A model generated the notes under the pieces. That model was not told the origin of the DNA. It worked only from the letters and a program-made list of their open reading frames with translations, and did not search any database. Below, one piece after another: positions 26,867-36,090 of a stretch of DNA of 64,000 nt. Origin of the DNA: CAIMUS01 sp963708455 (GTDB lineage Bacteria; Pseudomonadota; Gammaproteobacteria; Competibacterales; Competibacteraceae); contig CAVPSQ010000005.1 of assembly GCA_963708455.1 (NCBI GenBank), forward strand, positions 496,001 to 560,000. The letters run 5' to 3'. The position numbers were made by a program, and so were the translations under genes. Each line of letters opens with the position of its first letter. Position 1 is the stretch's first letter.

Positions 26867-29845
26867 ATGGCAGATACCCGACTGATCGAACGCTGGTTGC
26901 CGATTGCGGCGCTGGGCATAGAAAGCCTGCGGGAACGGACTCCAATGACGCCATTTCCCGCCCCGAATCGCCTGCATGTCTGGTGGGCACGCCGGCCGTT
27001 GGTGGCGGCGCGGGCGGCGATTCTGGCCTCACTGTTGCCCGCCGATGCCGATCATGACAAGTTTCTGCATTTGCTGGGGATTCATGGGGACCCGGTGGCG
27101 GCGAAGCATCGAATTACCAAAGCTACCCGCGAAGGGATTCGACTTGGCGCCGAGGCTTACGGTTATCCACGAGCGTTCGCTTACCTTCCCAACGAAGCAG
27201 AGCAAGCTTGGATCAATGGCGAGTTATTGAAACTCAGCCTCCAACGACCTGTCGTCCTCGATCCGACGGCGGGCGGCGGTAGCATTCCCTTGGAAGCCGT
27301 TCGGCTTGGATTGGCGACGGTTGCCAATGACCTCAACCCGGTGGCTACGCTTATCCAAAGAGCGACCGTGGAATGGCCGACTCACTTGGGCATGGCGGTG
27401 AAGCAGGAATTCCAGCGGATAGGAGAAAAACTGGTATCGCGTGCCCGTGAGCGATTGGCTTTTGCTTATCCTGCGGAACCAGACGAAGACATGCGCCCGG
27501 ATGGCTATCTCTGGGCACGCACCATCACCTGTCCCTACTGCGATGGTCTCGTACCGCTCTCTCCCAACTGGCGACTGGCGCCGGATGGTACCGGTGTCCG
27601 GTTAATCCCGCATACACACGGCGAAAGGCGCTGCTCCTATGAAATCGTCACCAACTTGAAAGAGCAGTCGCCTGGCACCGTTGCTGGTGGTGACGGAACC
27701 TGTCCCTTTCCAGATTGCGGGCGGGTGATCGATGGGGATGAAGTCAAACGCCAGGCGCAGGCGGGGAAAATGGGCGAACAGCTTTTCGCCGTCGTTTTCA
27801 AGCGCCGCGAGTTGACCACCACCAAAACCGGCAAGAAGCGCGAGAAATGGGTACGTGGTTACCGTGCCCCGCGCCCGGAAGATGATGTGTCGGAAAATAT
27901 CTCCGCACGGTTGGCGGAGAAGCTACCGGAGTGGGAGGCGCTGGATATGGTGCCTTCCGAGCGTTTTCCAGAGAACACCAACGATGATCGCCCAATCCAG
28001 TACGGTATGCCGCTATGGCGCGACCTGTTCTCCCCGCGCCAATTGCTAGGCCACGGCACCAGCGTAGAAATTTACCGGGAACTGTTGGAGGAAGAGCAAA
28101 CGGCTGGACGGCTGAATGAGATGGTTCGGGCGGCGTTTGCTTATCTGGCCCTCTCGCTGGATAAGCTGCGCGATTACAATTCGCGGATGACGCGCTGGCA
28201 CGTCAATCGTGAAGTGATGGTCAACACCTTCGACCGGCATGACTTCTCGTTCAAATGGTCTTACGCAGAAATGGCCCCCCTCATCGTCGGTCTCGGCTAC
28301 GACTGGGCCATTGAGCAAACCGCCAAGTGCATTAAAGAACTGGTAGAACTCACCCGCCCGGATGCTGCTACCCATACCGGCCAACAAGGCGGGTTGAACT
28401 TCCATAATTACACCCCGCCGCCCATCACCCTCACCTGCAAATCGGGTGACAGCCTCGATCATATTGCTGATGCCAGTATTGACGTAGTGGTGATGGATCC
28501 GCCCTATTACAACAATGTGATGTACGCCGAGTTATCGGACTTCTTCTATGTCTGGCTCAAGCGCACCGCCGGCTATATTTATCCCGACCTGTTCCGCCGG
28601 CAACTGACTGATAAAGATAACGAAGCCGTCGCCAATCCCGCCAAGTTCAAAGGTCAGAAAGGCGCCCAGGCCCTCGCCACCCGCGACTATCAGGACCGCA
28701 TGGCCGCTATCTTCGCCGAATGCCGCCGCGTGCTGAAACCGAACGGCATCATGACCCTGATGTTCACCCACAAGGCCACCGGCGCCTGGGATGCGCTGAC
28801 CACCGGCCTGATGGCCGCCGGCTTCACCATCACCGCCTCCTGGCCGATCAACACCGAAGCGGAAGGCAGCCTGCACATCAAGGACAAGGCCGCCGCCAAC
28901 AGCACCATCTTTCTGGTCTGCCGTCCCCGCCTTGGCAATCCCACCGAACCGCACGGCAGTCCCGTGTACTGGGAAGACGTAGAACCGCTGGTCGCCCAGG
29001 CCGTCCGCGCCCGCGTCAAGGACTTTCAGGACAACGGCATCAGCGGCGTCGATCTCTATCTCGCCTCTTTCGGCCCGGCGCTCGAAGAATTCTCCCGGCA
29101 CTGGCCCCTCCAGCGCGGCGTCCCGCGCCCACCACCCGAAACCCGCAAACGCCGCCGCCAGGCCGAACTGTTCGAGGAAGCCTGGGACCCCTATGCGGTC
29201 ACGCCGGAAGACGCCCTCGATGCCGCCCGGCGCGAAGTCAAACGCTGGCGCCTGGAACAACTGACCCACTTGAAGGCGCGTGCCGAACTGGACCCGCTGA
29301 CCTCCTGGTTCGTGCTGGCCTGGGACGCCTTCCGCGCGCCCACCTTCGCCTACGATGAAGCCCTGCGGCTGGCTCGTGCCGTCGGCGTCGATCTGGATAG
29401 CGACATCATCGGCCGGCTGGCCGCCAAGAAAGGCAGCGACATCCAACTGTGGGGCAGTGCCCAGCGGGCCGCCAAAGGGGCGCTCGGACCCGCCGATGGC
29501 TCCCGCGGCATGATCGATGCCATCCACCACGCCGCCCATCTCGGTCGAACGCGCACTCTGGCCGCCGCCAAGGATCTGGTCGCCCAGGTCCAACTCGATC
29601 AGAACCCGCCGTTCTTCGCGGCGCTGGAAGCCGTGCTGGAAGTCTTGCCGGTCTCCAAGACGTTTACGGGCATCGAACTGGAGGGGGATGTGGCCAGTTC
29701 CGGCAGCGATTTCGAGGTACTGGAAAATCTGCGGCGACTCGCTTACACAGATCAGATCGATGAACCGGAACAGTTGGAGATTTGGAAGGAGTTGACAACT
29801 GATGGCCCTGCCCGAAAACCTCACGGGCGAGATTCTCAATGGTGA
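26867..29845 (+). CDS. DUF1156 adenine-specific DNA methylase (COG1743)
   Basis: 992 residues. It opens with the DUF1156 signature (RLIERWLPIAALGIESLRER then NRLHVWWARRPLVAARA). Motif I-like DPTAGGGSIPLEA lies at about 132, a zinc ribbon TCPYCDGLVPLSPNW at about 222, and the catalytic motif VVMDPPYYNNVMYAELSDFF at about 541, with DPPY typical of amino-methyltransferases acting on adenine N6 or cytosine N4. A helical C-terminal 250 residues follow. Such methylases occur with DUF499 ATPases and helicases in predicted defence systems and could mark self DNA. The start ATG lies 21 bp after ptuB. Its last 15 codons overlap a Uma2 remnant in another frame. Confidence 0.9.
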   Translation: MADTRLIERWLPIAALGIESLRERTPMTPFPAPNRLHVWWARRPLVAARAAILASLLPADADHDKFLHLLGIHGDPVAAKHRITKATREGIRLGAEAYGYPRAFAYLPNEAEQAWINGELLKLSLQRPVVLDPTAGGGSIPLEAVRLGLATVANDLNPVATLIQRATVEWPTHLGMAVKQEFQRIGEKLVSRARERLAFAYPAEPDEDMRPDGYLWARTITCPYCDGLVPLSPNWRLAPDGTGVRLIPHTHGERRCSYEIVTNLKEQSPGTVAGGDGTCPFPDCGRVIDGDEVKRQAQAGKMGEQLFAVVFKRRELTTTKTGKKREKWVRGYRAPRPEDDVSENISARLAEKLPEWEALDMVPSERFPENTNDDRPIQYGMPLWRDLFSPRQLLGHGTSVEIYRELLEEEQTAGRLNEMVRAAFAYLALSLDKLRDYNSRMTRWHVNREVMVNTFDRHDFSFKWSYAEMAPLIVGLGYDWAIEQTAKCIKELVELTRPDAATHTGQQGGLNFHNYTPPPITLTCKSGDSLDHIADASIDVVVMDPPYYNNVMYAELSDFFYVWLKRTAGYIYPDLFRRQLTDKDNEAVANPAKFKGQKGAQALATRDYQDRMAAIFAECRRVLKPNGIMTLMFTHKATGAWDALTTGLMAAGFTITASWPINTEAEGSLHIKDKAAANSTIFLVCRPRLGNPTEPHGSPVYWEDVEPLVAQAVRARVKDFQDNGISGVDLYLASFGPALEEFSRHWPLQRGVPRPPPETRKRRRQAELFEEAWDPYAVTPEDALDAARREVKRWRLEQLTHLKARAELDPLTSWFVLAWDAFRAPTFAYDEALRLARAVGVDLDSDIIGRLAAKKGSDIQLWGSAQRAAKGALGPADGSRGMIDAIHHAAHLGRTRTLAAAKDLVAQVQLDQNPPFFAALEAVLEVLPVSKTFTGIELEGDVASSGSDFEVLENLRRLAYTDQIDEPEQLEIWKELTTDGPARKPHGRDSQW

Positions 29846-29945
29846 GCTATACACCCAACCGCGCCCTTCAGGACGGAATGCCGCCGCCGTACTGGGTCTG
29901 GGGATAACCGTATGTTCAACCAAAGGTAAACACCATGCACATTGA
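29802..29945 (+). pseudogene. Uma2-family N-terminal remnant
   Basis: A 47-codon frame, ALPENLTGEILNGELYTQPR then PSGRNAAAVLGLGI, matches the N-terminus of the full Uma2 gene 490 bp downstream (ALPENLVGEVIDGQLYTQPR). It then runs into unrelated codons and stops. It overlaps the end of the DUF1156 gene in another frame. It is the head of a lost or duplicated Uma2 gene, so the operon once had a Uma2 gene starting directly at the methylase end. Confidence 0.75.
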
Positions 29946-30159
29946 AGCCGAACTAGACGATCTGCATGCCGAACGACTGTTGGAAATACAAAGGCACTCG
30001 AACAAATCCTTGCCTCAACTGGTAGCGGAAATACTGGCTAAAGCCATAGAAGAAACGACAATATCGCCGGAAACCGAAGGCCAGAAAGTGCTACGAATCT
30101 TGGAGGAGCACGGACTGCTTGGGTGCATGGAAGGCGATTCCAATTTGCTGGAGACGTAG
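29935..30159 (+). CDS. small antitoxin-like protein
   Basis: 74 residues with an opening strand (HIEAELDDLHAERLLEI), then a helix pair (SLPQLVAEILAKAIEE), the layout of ribbon-helix-helix antitoxins, and a tail EGQKVLRILEEHGLLGCMEG. Antitoxins of this kind bind DNA as dimers and neutralise a toxin. No toxin such as a PIN protein follows; the next gene is a Uma2 nuclease. So it may be an orphan or pair with Uma2. The family is inferred from pattern only. Confidence 0.6.
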   Translation: MHIEAELDDLHAERLLEIQRHSNKSLPQLVAEILAKAIEETTISPETEGQKVLRILEEHGLLGCMEGDSNLLET

Positions 30160-30205
30160 ATGAATCCAACCAGGAGAAATATAGCAATCCTATTTGAGTT
30201 ATGGA

Positions 30206-30254
30206 TTTTCCCCTCCTTGGATAAGGAGGGGTGGCGCGCAGCGCCGGGGTGGTT
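30206..30254. repeat. CCCCTCCTT-type hairpin repeat, uninterrupted copy
   Basis: TTTTCCCCTCCTT, a short loop, then AAGGAGGGGTGGCGCG and CAGCGCCGGGGTGGTT. The 32-bp right half recurs exactly at 53835-53866, where the unit is split by an insertion. It lies between the antitoxin-like gene and Uma2. Confidence 0.75.
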
Positions 30255-30293
30255 CGAAGCGGCGATTCCACAAATCAGATAGGAGCGCTATAT

Positions 30294-30863
30294 ATGAGTC
30301 TTGCCACCAAACTTCCCAACCCTACGCCTTACGATCAGTTGCTGGCCCTGCCAGAGAACCTGGTCGGCGAAGTCATCGATGGCCAGCTTTACACCCAGCC
30401 GCGTCCCACCGGAAAGCAGGCCATAGCGACAAGAGGGCTAAGCATCGATATAGGCGGGCCTTTTGACCTCGGTCGGGGCGGACCGGGCGGCTGGTGGATT
30501 CTGATCAAGCCGGAAGTCCATTTCGTGCGCGATACCGAAGTCGTCGTGCCCGACCTGGCCGGCTGGCGGCGCGAGCGGCTGCCGACAATTCCCGAAGGCC
30601 ATCGCTTCGAGGCGGCGCCGGATTGGGTGTGCGAAATCCTCTCACCGGGCACCGCCAAAAAAGACCGTGCCCTGAAACTGCCGCTCTATGCTCATTACGG
30701 CGTTGCCCACGCCTGGCTGGTGGACCCGGTGGCGCACACGCTGGAAGCTTATGAATTGCGCGACGGCGTCTGGCTGCTGTTGGGCACATTCAAGGATGAC
30801 GATCCCATCCGCGTGGCGCCGTTCGCCGCGATTACTTTTTCCCTGGCGGAACTGTGGACCTGA
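30294..30863 (+). CDS. Uma2-family endonuclease (DUF820)
   Basis: 189 residues from ATG 30294, preceded by AGGAG at 30281-30285. PD-(D/E)XK nuclease fold: PEVHFVRDTEVVVPDLAGWR carries the Asp and WVCEILSPGTAKKDRALKL carries the Glu and Lys; the tail HAWLVDPVAHTLEAYEL is typical. Uma2 proteins are abundant in cyanobacteria and some gammaproteobacteria, with poorly known roles. The helicase gene starts 3 bp after its stop, so it is inside the operon. Whether it belongs to the defence module or is a passenger is unclear. Confidence 0.85.
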   Translation: MSLATKLPNPTPYDQLLALPENLVGEVIDGQLYTQPRPTGKQAIATRGLSIDIGGPFDLGRGGPGGWWILIKPEVHFVRDTEVVVPDLAGWRRERLPTIPEGHRFEAAPDWVCEILSPGTAKKDRALKLPLYAHYGVAHAWLVDPVAHTLEAYELRDGVWLLLGTFKDDDPIRVAPFAAITFSLAELWT

Positions 30864-30866
30864 ACA

Positions 30867-33800
30867 GTGCTGCTGGCTCAGTGTGACTGGAAGCGCAAAT
30901 ACACCCTGGAAGATGGTGATCTGGTCCGGCTGTTTTACCTTCCCGTCCTCGAACACGCCATTCGTTACGACCGGCTGACCGGTTATTTCAATGCCAACGC
31001 CCTGGCGCTGGCAGCGCGCGGCATCGAAGGACTGATCGGCAACCGCGGCCACATGCGGCTGATCGTCGGCTGCACTCTGGCGCCCGCCGAAATCGCCGCC
31101 ATCGAACGCGGCGAGCAACTGAGAGCCCTGGTCGAACAACGGCTGACCGCCCAGCCGCTGACCCCGCCCGACGCCGCCAGCCGCGACGCTCTGGAACTGC
31201 TGGCCTGGATGGTGGCCCACGGCATTTTGGAGGTCAAAGTCGCGGTGCCGTGCGACGCCCAGCGCCGGCCACTGCCGGCGGATGGCATTTTCCACGAGAA
31301 AGCCGGCATCATCGAAGACCGGGCCGGCGATCGGCTCGCCTGGAACGGCAGCCTGAACGAGACCGCCGCCGGCTGGCGATACAACTGGGAAAGCCTCAAT
31401 GTCTTCACCAGTTGGGGACCGGAACCGCAGCGCGTCACCGACGAGGAAAGCAACTTCGCCCGCCTCTGGGCGGACCAGGCGCGGCGGGTCATCACCCTCG
31501 ACGTACCGCTGGCGGTGCGGCAGGATCTATTGCGCTTCCTGCCGGCCAACGACCGCCCGGCACGCTTGCCGACCACCCTCACGACCATCCCGCCACCATC
31601 CCCACCCGCTCCCGGAACCCACGAGCAGCCCCCGTTGACCGACCCGCGCCGCTTGGTGTGGGGCTTCATCCGCGCCGCTCCCGCGCTGCCGAACGGCGGT
31701 GAGCGGGTCGGCGAGGCAACCGCCGCGGTGGTTCCCTGGCCCCATCAAGTCCGCGCGTTCCAGCGCCTCTACGACCGCTGGCCGCCGAACCTGCTGATCG
31801 CCGATGAAGTCGGCCTCGGCAAAACCATCCAGGCCGGCCTGCTGCTGCGCCAGGCGTGGCTGTCCGGTCGCGCCCGGCGCATCCTGATCCTGGCGCCCAA
31901 GGCGGTATTGCGGCAGTGGCAAATCGAACTGCGCGAAAAATGCAATCTCAACTGGCCGATCTACGACGGCCAGAAACTCAACTGGTATCCGTCACCTGCG
32001 CGGCGCGACCAGGACAGCCGCGTCGTCACTCCGGATACCTGGCATCAGGAACCGGTGGTCATCGCCTCCAGCCATCTGCTGCGGCGGCAACACCGCGCGG
32101 CGGAGTTGCTGGACCACGCCGCGCCGTGGGATTTGCTGGTGCTCGACGAAGCCCATCATGCCCGCCACAAGGCGGCTGGCACCACCAGCGAGGGCGACCC
32201 GAATGCCTTACTCAGGTTGCTGCAGGGCCTGCGCGCCAAGACCCGGGGCCTGGTGCTGCTCACCGCCACCCCGATGCAGGTCCATCCCATTGAAGTGTGG
32301 GATTTGCTCGATCTGTTGGGCCTGCCGCCGGAGTGGACGGCCGCCAGCTTCCTGCAATACTTCGCTGATCTCGCCGAATCCAGCCCGTCCCCGGCCGCCT
32401 GGGAGCGGCTGGCGCGGCTGTTCCAAGCCGTGGAACGCCAGTTCGGCCCGCTGGCGGAGGCGGACGCGACCCGCTTGACCGGACTCGGTCGGCTGAAGAC
32501 CGCCAAAATCCTGCGCGCCCTGCGTGACCAGGCCAGCATTCCGCGCCGCCAGCTCGAGACCCCGGAACGGCGAGCTGCACTCCAGTTGCTGCGCGCCAAC
32601 ACGCCGCTCCGGCAGTTGGTGTCGCGGCACACCCGTGAACTGCTGCGCCGCTATTACCAGGCCGGGATGTTGTCCACGCCGATAGCCGAGCGCCAGGTGG
32701 AAGACCGTTTCATTGACCTGAGCCGCGACGAGCGCCGGCTCTACGAAGCCGTGGAGCACTACATCGCCACCACCTACAGCCGGGCGGCCACCCAGGAGCG
32801 CAGCGCAGTGGGGTTCGTCATGACCATCTACCGCCGGCGCCTGGCCAGCAGCTTCCACGCCCTCGGCCATACCTTGCAGGCCCACCTGGAGGCGGTGCGG
32901 GCGGGAGCGCCACCCGCGCCGCTGGCCGGCCTGGAAGAAGACACGCCAGACGACGAAACCGCCGATGAGATCATGGACGCGGACGACGCCGCCGAACTGG
33001 AACGCCAGGCGCTGGCGGTCGAAGAGCAGGTCGACATCGCCAGCCTGTTGCAGCGGATTCAGCGGTTGCCACCGGACAGCAAGGGTGAACGGCTCAAGGA
33101 AGTGCTCGCCGAATTGCGCGCCGCCGGCTACCCGCAGGTGATGGTGTTCACTCAGTACACCGACACAATGGATTTCCTGCGGGACGAACTGAAGACCTTA
33201 CCCGACCTCCGGCTGCTGTGTTTCTCCGGGCGGGGTGGCGAAGTGCCCCGTGCTGATGGCAGTTGGACCACCGTCAGCCGCGATGAGGTCAAACGGCGGT
33301 TCAAAGCCGGGCTGGCCGACGTGTTGCTGTGTACCGATGCGGCCGCCGAGGGCTTGAACTTCCAGTTCTGTGGCGCCCTGGTCAACTACGATATGCCCTG
33401 GAATCCGATGCGGGTCGAGCAGCGCATCGGGCGCATTGATCGGCTGGGGCAGCGTCACCGCACGCTGCGCATCGTCAATCTGCACTACGAAGGCACGGTC
33501 GAGACCGACGTGTATCGGGCGCTGCGTAACCGCATTGGCCTGTTTCAGACGGTCATCGGGCGGTTGCAACCGATCCTGTCGCAACTGCCGAGCCGCCTCG
33601 CGGCGGCGGTATTGGCCGATAGCGTGGAGCCGGAGGCCGAGCGGGCGCGACTGGTCAGCGAACTGAACAGCGACGTGGACCGCATGACTCAATCCGGCTT
33701 CGACCTGGACGCCGTGACGGAAGATGAATTAGCCCTGCCGGCGCGGCCGGAACCGTTGCTCGATCTGGATGACCTGGATCGGCTGCTGAACCAGGAATCC

Positions 33801-34046
33801 CTCCTCCCTGCCGGGATTGCGGTCAACCCGCTGACCGGCCGTGAATATGCCTATCAGACGCCCGGCATGGCGCAACCGGTCCGGGTGACCACCGACATCG
33901 AGTTCTACGAAGAACACGCCGAGAGCGTGGAACTGTGGTCGCCGGGGAATCCGTTATTTCCTGAACCGGAGGTCATTGCAACCGTGGAGGAATTACCGCC
34001 GGGGGAATCCTTGCATAAGCTGTTGGCAGCGGTGAACTGCCCATAG
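30867..34046 (+). CDS. PLD-domain SNF2-type DNA helicase, last gene of the island
   Basis: 1,059 residues from GTG 30867. The N-terminal domain is phospholipase-D-like, with HEKAGIIEDRAG and LAWNGSLNET (about 142-160), an HxK half-motif used by nucleases. The helicase core follows: Walker A IADEVGLGKTIQAG (about 313), DEAH box VLDEAHHAR (about 425), motif III LLTATPMQ and motifs V/VI CTDAAAEGLNFQ and EQRIGRIDRLGQRH (about 851). The C-terminal 150 residues are unassigned. PLD-helicases of this build accompany DUF499 and DUF1156 proteins in defence islands and could scan and cut unmodified DNA. No defect seen. Confidence 0.9.
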   Translation: MLLAQCDWKRKYTLEDGDLVRLFYLPVLEHAIRYDRLTGYFNANALALAARGIEGLIGNRGHMRLIVGCTLAPAEIAAIERGEQLRALVEQRLTAQPLTPPDAASRDALELLAWMVAHGILEVKVAVPCDAQRRPLPADGIFHEKAGIIEDRAGDRLAWNGSLNETAAGWRYNWESLNVFTSWGPEPQRVTDEESNFARLWADQARRVITLDVPLAVRQDLLRFLPANDRPARLPTTLTTIPPPSPPAPGTHEQPPLTDPRRLVWGFIRAAPALPNGGERVGEATAAVVPWPHQVRAFQRLYDRWPPNLLIADEVGLGKTIQAGLLLRQAWLSGRARRILILAPKAVLRQWQIELREKCNLNWPIYDGQKLNWYPSPARRDQDSRVVTPDTWHQEPVVIASSHLLRRQHRAAELLDHAAPWDLLVLDEAHHARHKAAGTTSEGDPNALLRLLQGLRAKTRGLVLLTATPMQVHPIEVWDLLDLLGLPPEWTAASFLQYFADLAESSPSPAAWERLARLFQAVERQFGPLAEADATRLTGLGRLKTAKILRALRDQASIPRRQLETPERRAALQLLRANTPLRQLVSRHTRELLRRYYQAGMLSTPIAERQVEDRFIDLSRDERRLYEAVEHYIATTYSRAATQERSAVGFVMTIYRRRLASSFHALGHTLQAHLEAVRAGAPPAPLAGLEEDTPDDETADEIMDADDAAELERQALAVEEQVDIASLLQRIQRLPPDSKGERLKEVLAELRAAGYPQVMVFTQYTDTMDFLRDELKTLPDLRLLCFSGRGGEVPRADGSWTTVSRDEVKRRFKAGLADVLLCTDAAAEGLNFQFCGALVNYDMPWNPMRVEQRIGRIDRLGQRHRTLRIVNLHYEGTVETDVYRALRNRIGLFQTVIGRLQPILSQLPSRLAAAVLADSVEPEAERARLVSELNSDVDRMTQSGFDLDAVTEDELALPARPEPLLDLDDLDRLLNQESLLPAGIAVNPLTGREYAYQTPGMAQPVRVTTDIEFYEEHAESVELWSPGNPLFPEPEVIATVEELPPGESLHKLLAAVNCP

Positions 34047-34191
34047 AGCGCCCGATAAGCAGCAAGGGCCAAGCTGCGGTGTTCCAATGGCCAGGCTAAG
34101 CGCTAACCGTCAACCGCGCCGCTGGACCGGCTTGGCCCTCGTTGGTGTGGTGCCGCTGGACCTCTACAGTAAGGTCTATGCAGTCGGATTA

Positions 34192-35484
34192 TTACTGCGG
34201 CGACAGGGGGGGCGGTTGGCCCCCATTGATGTAATTAAACAGCCACGGGGTTGGCCGATCGGGAAACTGATCGGTATTTAACAACTGGAGAGCGCCTTCG
34301 AAGTTTCCTTTGCCGCTGCCACCGGGCTGGCGCCTTTCGCCCTGCTCGTACAGGTCGATGTAATACAGATAGTGGGCATTGAGCAAATGGCCCCAGATAT
34401 CCTTATGGAGGTAGCGCGGGCCATCGATGGTGATCTGCCATTCTTCCGGATGGGGCGCGAGCATACCCAGGCGGGCGACGAGATCGTGTTCATTGCCAAA
34501 GCTCTCGATCCAGGGAACCCGTGCTTCCTGGTCGAAATAGGTCATCTCACGGGCGCAGTTAGCAAAGCAATAAATCTCCAGTTTGGCCAGTTCCTGCACC
34601 GTGAGGGGCCTAAAATCGGACGGCTGCAGCGGGGCCTGATTCGGATACACAAACACCGGTTCCGCCGGGGTATACAACTGCTCTGGCCCGGTCGCCACAA
34701 CCCGGGCTTTCTTGCCGTGAAGCCCTTGCGTTGCTGGCCACTGTCCCTTGAGCAAGCGGAGCACATAAGCCATGATAATGGTCCCTTGTGAGTGCGCGAC
34801 GACCACTACCTTTTTTTTCTGCGGATTCGTTAAGGCCTCATAAATGGGGGGGAAGGCCTTGATGGCCGATTCGGTCATATCCCACCAATTGAAGTTCTGC
34901 TCTAACTCCCAATCCCTGCCCATCAAGCACTCGAACAGATCGATCAGAAAAGAATCAGTGGAGTTTTGAATCAAGGTCAGCGGGCGATGAAACAGGTTGG
35001 CCAGATAAGCGGCATTCAGTTGGGCGATCGAGTCATTGGTCATAATGCCGTTGATGTAAATCCAGGCTTCTTCGGGAAAGCTGGTATAACTGCCGTTATG
35101 ATCCGGCCGTTGTAAGATGACGGTCGGGTGCCAGAAAATATTATTGAGTAAAGTAGGACCGAACGGCGGTGGGTCGAGAGGAATCGAGGGAATCAGCGTA
35201 TTGACGAGGTATTTGACCGTGCGACTGAGCCGCCACAGGTCAAGTATCTTGAATTCAGAATAACCGTTTTTGCCGAACGGCGAAAACCAGGTAGTGACCG
35301 GGCCAAGAATGGCGGGTAGATTCATTAGCGGGTTGCGTTCCGAGGCATCGAGCGCCGTGCCGATTATGACCTTTATCTTGTTGATGACCTCGGTAGGTTG
35401 AGAGGGTACGGTTAAGTTCCATTCCTGGGTGGAAACGCTTGCCGCTACTGTATTAGGCAGTGTGGTGAGAGTCATGGCTTTCAT
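34192..35484 (-). CDS. alpha/beta-hydrolase-like protein with GHSQG-like elbow
   Basis: 430 residues from ATG 35484, chosen for the upstream AGGACT; an extended frame reaches 35568. The nucleophile elbow is VVVVAHSQGTIIMAYVL, a lipase-type Ser. A possible His lies in RYLHKDIWGHLLNAHY, and an Asp in FGNEHDLVARL. There is no clear signal peptide or membrane helix. It is convergent with the helicase gene, so not part of that operon. The substrate is unknown; distant similarity to fungal-type lipase-like proteins is a guess. Confidence 0.65.
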   Translation of the reverse strand: MKAMTLTTLPNTVAASVSTQEWNLTVPSQPTEVINKIKVIIGTALDASERNPLMNLPAILGPVTTWFSPFGKNGYSEFKILDLWRLSRTVKYLVNTLIPSIPLDPPPFGPTLLNNIFWHPTVILQRPDHNGSYTSFPEEAWIYINGIMTNDSIAQLNAAYLANLFHRPLTLIQNSTDSFLIDLFECLMGRDWELEQNFNWWDMTESAIKAFPPIYEALTNPQKKKVVVVAHSQGTIIMAYVLRLLKGQWPATQGLHGKKARVVATGPEQLYTPAEPVFVYPNQAPLQPSDFRPLTVQELAKLEIYCFANCAREMTYFDQEARVPWIESFGNEHDLVARLGMLAPHPEEWQITIDGPRYLHKDIWGHLLNAHYLYYIDLYEQGERRQPGGSGKGNFEGALQLLNTDQFPDRPTPWLFNYINGGQPPPLSPQ

Positions 35485-35687
35485 ACTGGTAGTCCTATAG
35501 AAAGAGATATTCACTGGGGTAAGATAGACTCTAAAAGAGCAGGCCTCGCGGGCTTGAGGGCCAGGCAATCATCTCATTCAGTATAAAATTTCTATCCGCT
35601 CAAACGTGTTGAAGTCAGGGCGGATGAAGTCCCCAAGCGGGGAGCACATGCTCGGCATTATTTTAACACACCCCGGGACCTCGCGCC

Positions 35688-35987
35688 TAGGCTGTTGAAT
35701 CTGGCTAATTTTAATCAGCATTTGTTCATGCATAAATCATGTTATAGTCTCGCTAATGGTTATCCAGACATTCGTTGTCGTTGGCACCCTGGGAGCGCCG
35801 CACCCCAGTGCGGCTTTTAAATGCCGCACTGGGGTGCGGCGCTCCCAGGGATATCACTGCATAGGTCCGGTTCTCAATTAGCCGAACTATAATCTAGGGT
35901 GCGTCCTACGCACCAAAGCCTGCTTGATCAGTGCAGCAAAGTTGCATGAAGAAAATCCAGAGGAATTGGTACAAATTCAACAGCCTA
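35688..35987 (-). mobile_element. 300-bp MITE-like element, copy 2 (inverted), with target duplication
   Basis: Inverted copy of the element at 13601-13900, with the same ends (TAGGCTGTTGAAT and ATTCAACAGCCTA) and the same central hairpin (35787-35850). CCTCGCGCC occurs directly on both sides (35679-35687 and 35988-35996), consistent with a 9-10-bp target duplication. The two copies differ at only a few bases, suggesting recent movement. Confidence 0.88.
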
Positions 35988-36090
35988 CCTCGCGCCCTGC
36001 TCGTACAAACCCTCTTTACCCTCACTCCAGTTAGGATTGAACTAGGCCAGATACTCCCCAGGTCCGTTTCCAACTGAAGCAAAACACCCG

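Noticed and set aside
34087..34281. 64-codon frame after the helicase
   Set aside because: It overlaps the end of the convergent hydrolase and shows no family features.
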